Assembly: GCA_007133995.1 (NCBI GenBank)
Contig: SLLP01000149.1
Span: forward strand, 1 to 6,931
Origin: Balneolales bacterium
GTDB lineage: Bacteria; Bacteroidota; Rhodothermia; Balneolales; Natronogracilivirgulaceae
Length of the DNA stretch: 6,931 nt
Direction: 5' to 3'
This document shows, in pieces, positions 5,549 to 6,931 of this stretch. The position numbers were made by a program, and so were the translations under genes. The notes under the pieces were generated by a model, which saw nothing but the letters and a program-made list of their open reading frames with translations, was not told the origin of the DNA and did not search any database. The first letter of the stretch is position 1. Each line of letters starts with the position of its first letter.

Positions 5549-6247
5549 ATGGAAAACTCATCTTTAATTGATGCATGCAAGTCGGGTGACGTTGAAGCCA
5601 TGAAAGAGCATCTCAAGGCAGGTTCCGATATTAATGTTGTATCTGCAACCGGCTCAACCCCTTTGATTTATGCTGCCCAGAACAATCAGATGGAAGCAGT
5701 TGCGCTTCTGCTTGAAAAGGGAGCGAAAGTCAATGAGAAAAATAAAATCGGTGGAACGGCACTGAACAGGGCCGCTGAGAACGGCAATATAGAGATGATG
5801 AATCTTCTGTTTGAATACGGTGCTGAAATCGGTCCGCTGGCACTCATTCTCGCCGCACGAGAGGGGCAGCTAGAGGCAGTTAAGCTTCTGGTCGAAAAGG
5901 GCGCAGATATTGATTCTCGTCAGCATTGGGGACAGACCGCATTAATGTTTGCCGCACGAGAGGGACATCTGGATGTTGTCAGGTATTTTATCTCAAAGGG
6001 AGCAGATGTAAGGGTCAAGGACAAAAACGGAAATACGGCTCTTAATCATGCAAATGAGAATGAGCAGTCGGATATAGCTGTTGTTCTGAGGAGTGCCGGT
6101 GCAACCGAAAATCGTGCCAAAAAACGATCCGTTGTGATTTCGCCGGGCGAGGAAGAGGCTGATGTCGATGACGATGCCTCTGGAGATGACATTAACCTTG
6201 ATGCCGATGGCGCAGGTGATGACGAGGAATCACCTGAGAAAGAGTAA
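5549..6247 (+). CDS. Ankyrin-repeat protein with acidic C-terminal tail
   Basis: The 232-residue product is almost entirely ankyrin repeats, a protein-binding fold; its partner and role are unknown. About six repeats are visible: 4-33, 35-67, 68-94, 95-127, 128-160 and 161-186, with consensus pieces such as GSTPLIYAA, LLLEKGAKVN, GQTALMFAAREGHLDVVR and GADV. Repeat three is about six residues short, missing the inter-repeat loop. Repeats four and five share AAREG and an identical 14-base DNA stretch. A basic patch RAKKR (189-193) precedes a strongly acidic tail (about 201-232, rich in Asp and Glu). No signal peptide or membrane segment is seen, so it is probably cytoplasmic. The ATG at 5549 starts the first repeat directly; an upstream in-frame TTG at 5480 would add 23 unlike residues. 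It lies 110 bases after fmt and may or may not share its transcript. Confidence 0.88.
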   Translation: MENSSLIDACKSGDVEAMKEHLKAGSDINVVSATGSTPLIYAAQNNQMEAVALLLEKGAKVNEKNKIGGTALNRAAENGNIEMMNLLFEYGAEIGPLALILAAREGQLEAVKLLVEKGADIDSRQHWGQTALMFAAREGHLDVVRYFISKGADVRVKDKNGNTALNHANENEQSDIAVVLRSAGATENRAKKRSVVISPGEEEADVDDDASGDDINLDADGAGDDEESPEKE

Positions 6248-6287
6248 TATAGAGTAACATCGAACGGGTCCGGTTCATCATTTGTTA

Positions 6288-6332
6288 ATTTGAAAAGTGA
6301 CACTAGAAGTGGTACCTTCAAATGATTTGAAA
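6288..6332. promoter_or_regulatory. Palindrome cluster upstream of gap (ATTTGAA repeats)
   Basis: ATTTGAA occurs at 6288-6294 and 6325-6331, and its inverse TTCAAAT at 6317-6323. The last two form a perfect 15-base palindrome TTCAAAT-G-ATTTGAA (6317-6331). The first two form a 7-pair stem with a 22-base loop. No T run follows, so this is less likely a terminator for the ankyrin gene. The position, about 30 bases upstream of the probable gap -35, suits an operator. Confidence 0.4.
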
Positions 6333-6361
6333 TAAAGCATTAACTCTTTGTTTGTTGCAGC

Positions 6362-6389
6362 TTGACAAGCGGACAAACCGGATCATTAT
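6362..6389 (+). promoter_or_regulatory. Probable gap promoter
   Basis: A perfect TTGACA (6362-6367) is followed after 16 bases by CATTAT (6384-6389), four of six matches to TATAAT. Transcription would begin near 6396, leaving a leader of about 25 bases before the gap start codon. The -35 lies inside an inverted repeat (GCTTG-A-CAAGC, 6360-6370, with outer arms GTTTGT/ACAAAC at 6350-6355 and 6373-6378) that could bind a repressor. Confidence 0.5.
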
Positions 6390-6406
6390 TCAACAGATAA
6401 ATAAAA

Positions 6407-6412
6407 TAAGGA
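6407..6412 (+). promoter_or_regulatory. Ribosome binding site of gap
   Basis: TAAGGA lies eight bases before the ATG at 6421. It is the only well-placed Shine-Dalgarno motif in the window, consistent with strong expression of a glycolytic gene. Confidence 0.6.
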
Positions 6413-6420
6413 CTCGTAAT

Positions 6421-6931
6421 ATGTCAAGAATAAAAGTAGGAATTAACGGTTTTGGAAGAATTGGACGCCTGGTTACACGTGCCATTCTCGCCAATTACAA
6501 TGACAAAATTCAGGTTGTATCGGTTAACGACCTGACAGATGCCAAAACTCTTGCCCACCTGTTTAAGTATGACTCGATACAGGGTAAATTTGATGGTGAT
6601 GTACGCGCGGAAGGCGATTCGCTGGTCATCAACGGTGAAAAGATAAAAGTGACCGCAGAAAGAGACCCAGCCAAACTCGCCTGGGGCAAAGATGGCGTCC
6701 GCACCGTAGTCGAATCTACCGGAATATTCACAAGCAGCGATACTGCCTCCAAGCACCTCGAGGCCGGGGCGGAAAAAGTAGTAATATCCGCTCCTGCAAA
6801 AGGCGATGTTAAAACCATCGTTCTCGGTGTTAATGATGACGAAATCTCTGAAGATGTAAAAATCTACTCCAATGCCAGCTGTACTACCAACTGTCTGGCT
6901 CCCATGGTCAAGGTTCTTGACGATGCCTTCG
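6421..6931 (+). CDS. gap: Glyceraldehyde-3-phosphate dehydrogenase, type I (3' end beyond the window)
   Basis: The enzyme oxidises and phosphorylates glyceraldehyde-3-phosphate to 1,3-bisphosphoglycerate in glycolysis, and runs in reverse in gluconeogenesis. Only the first 170 residues, about half of the usual 330-340, are in the window, with no stop before the edge. The NAD-binding Rossmann motif INGFGRIGR occupies 8-16. VNDLTD (35-40) has Asp37 at the position that favours NAD over NADP. SNASCTTNCLAP (150-161) is the active site with catalytic Cys154. The ATG follows a good Shine-Dalgarno motif and gives the standard family N-terminus. It probably starts its own transcription unit, given the promoter and palindromes upstream. 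Confidence 0.97.
   Translation, partial: MSRIKVGINGFGRIGRLVTRAILANYNDKIQVVSVNDLTDAKTLAHLFKYDSIQGKFDGDVRAEGDSLVINGEKIKVTAERDPAKLAWGKDGVRTVVESTGIFTSSDTASKHLEAGAEKVVISAPAKGDVKTIVLGVNDDEISEDVKIYSNASCTTNCLAPMVKVLDDAF

Overview
The window is a conventional stretch of bacterial chromosome with moderate GC. It carries one tRNA gene, six complete protein genes and one gene cut by the right edge. No phage, plasmid, CRISPR or complete insertion sequence is visible. Most start codons lack a Shine-Dalgarno motif, and the tRNA promoter has a -7 element (TATCTTTA) close to the Bacteroidota consensus TAnnTTTG. Together with the proteins, this suggests the Bacteroidota/Balneolota/Rhodothermota assemblage. That placement is an inference from style, not a database result.

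Layout, left to right: (1) Positions 1-100 hold two tight hairpins sharing the core GACTTTAGTC and a possible leftward promoter, probably the edge of a repeat or of a gene off the window. (2) A leftward tRNA-Leu(UAA) follows, with its own promoter and a strong intrinsic terminator. (3) A 375-base gene-free stretch ends in overlapping hairpins just before rel. (4) rel encodes a full-length bifunctional (p)ppGpp synthetase/hydrolase. (5) A 225-base AT-rich spacer with two adjacent inverted repeats separates rel from a compact rightward group: an HU/IHF-like DNA-binding protein, RuvX (YqgF), peptide deformylase and methionyl-tRNA formyltransferase. (6) An ankyrin-repeat protein with a strongly acidic tail follows after 110 bases. 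(7) A regulatory region containing several palindromes leads into the start of a glyceraldehyde-3-phosphate dehydrogenase gene that runs off the right edge.

Functionally, the window combines growth-rate control (Rel), chromosome architecture (HU/IHF-like), rRNA or recombination-intermediate processing (RuvX) and the two opposing N-formylmethionine enzymes: Fmt formylates the initiator tRNA and Def removes the formyl group from new proteins. These are housekeeping genes and all look intact. I found no convincing new multi-gene system. The items most worth a second look are non-coding: the mutually exclusive hairpins in the rel leader, the palindromes upstream of gap and after rel, and the hairpin pair at the left edge. 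The one protein of unknown role is the ankyrin-repeat protein.
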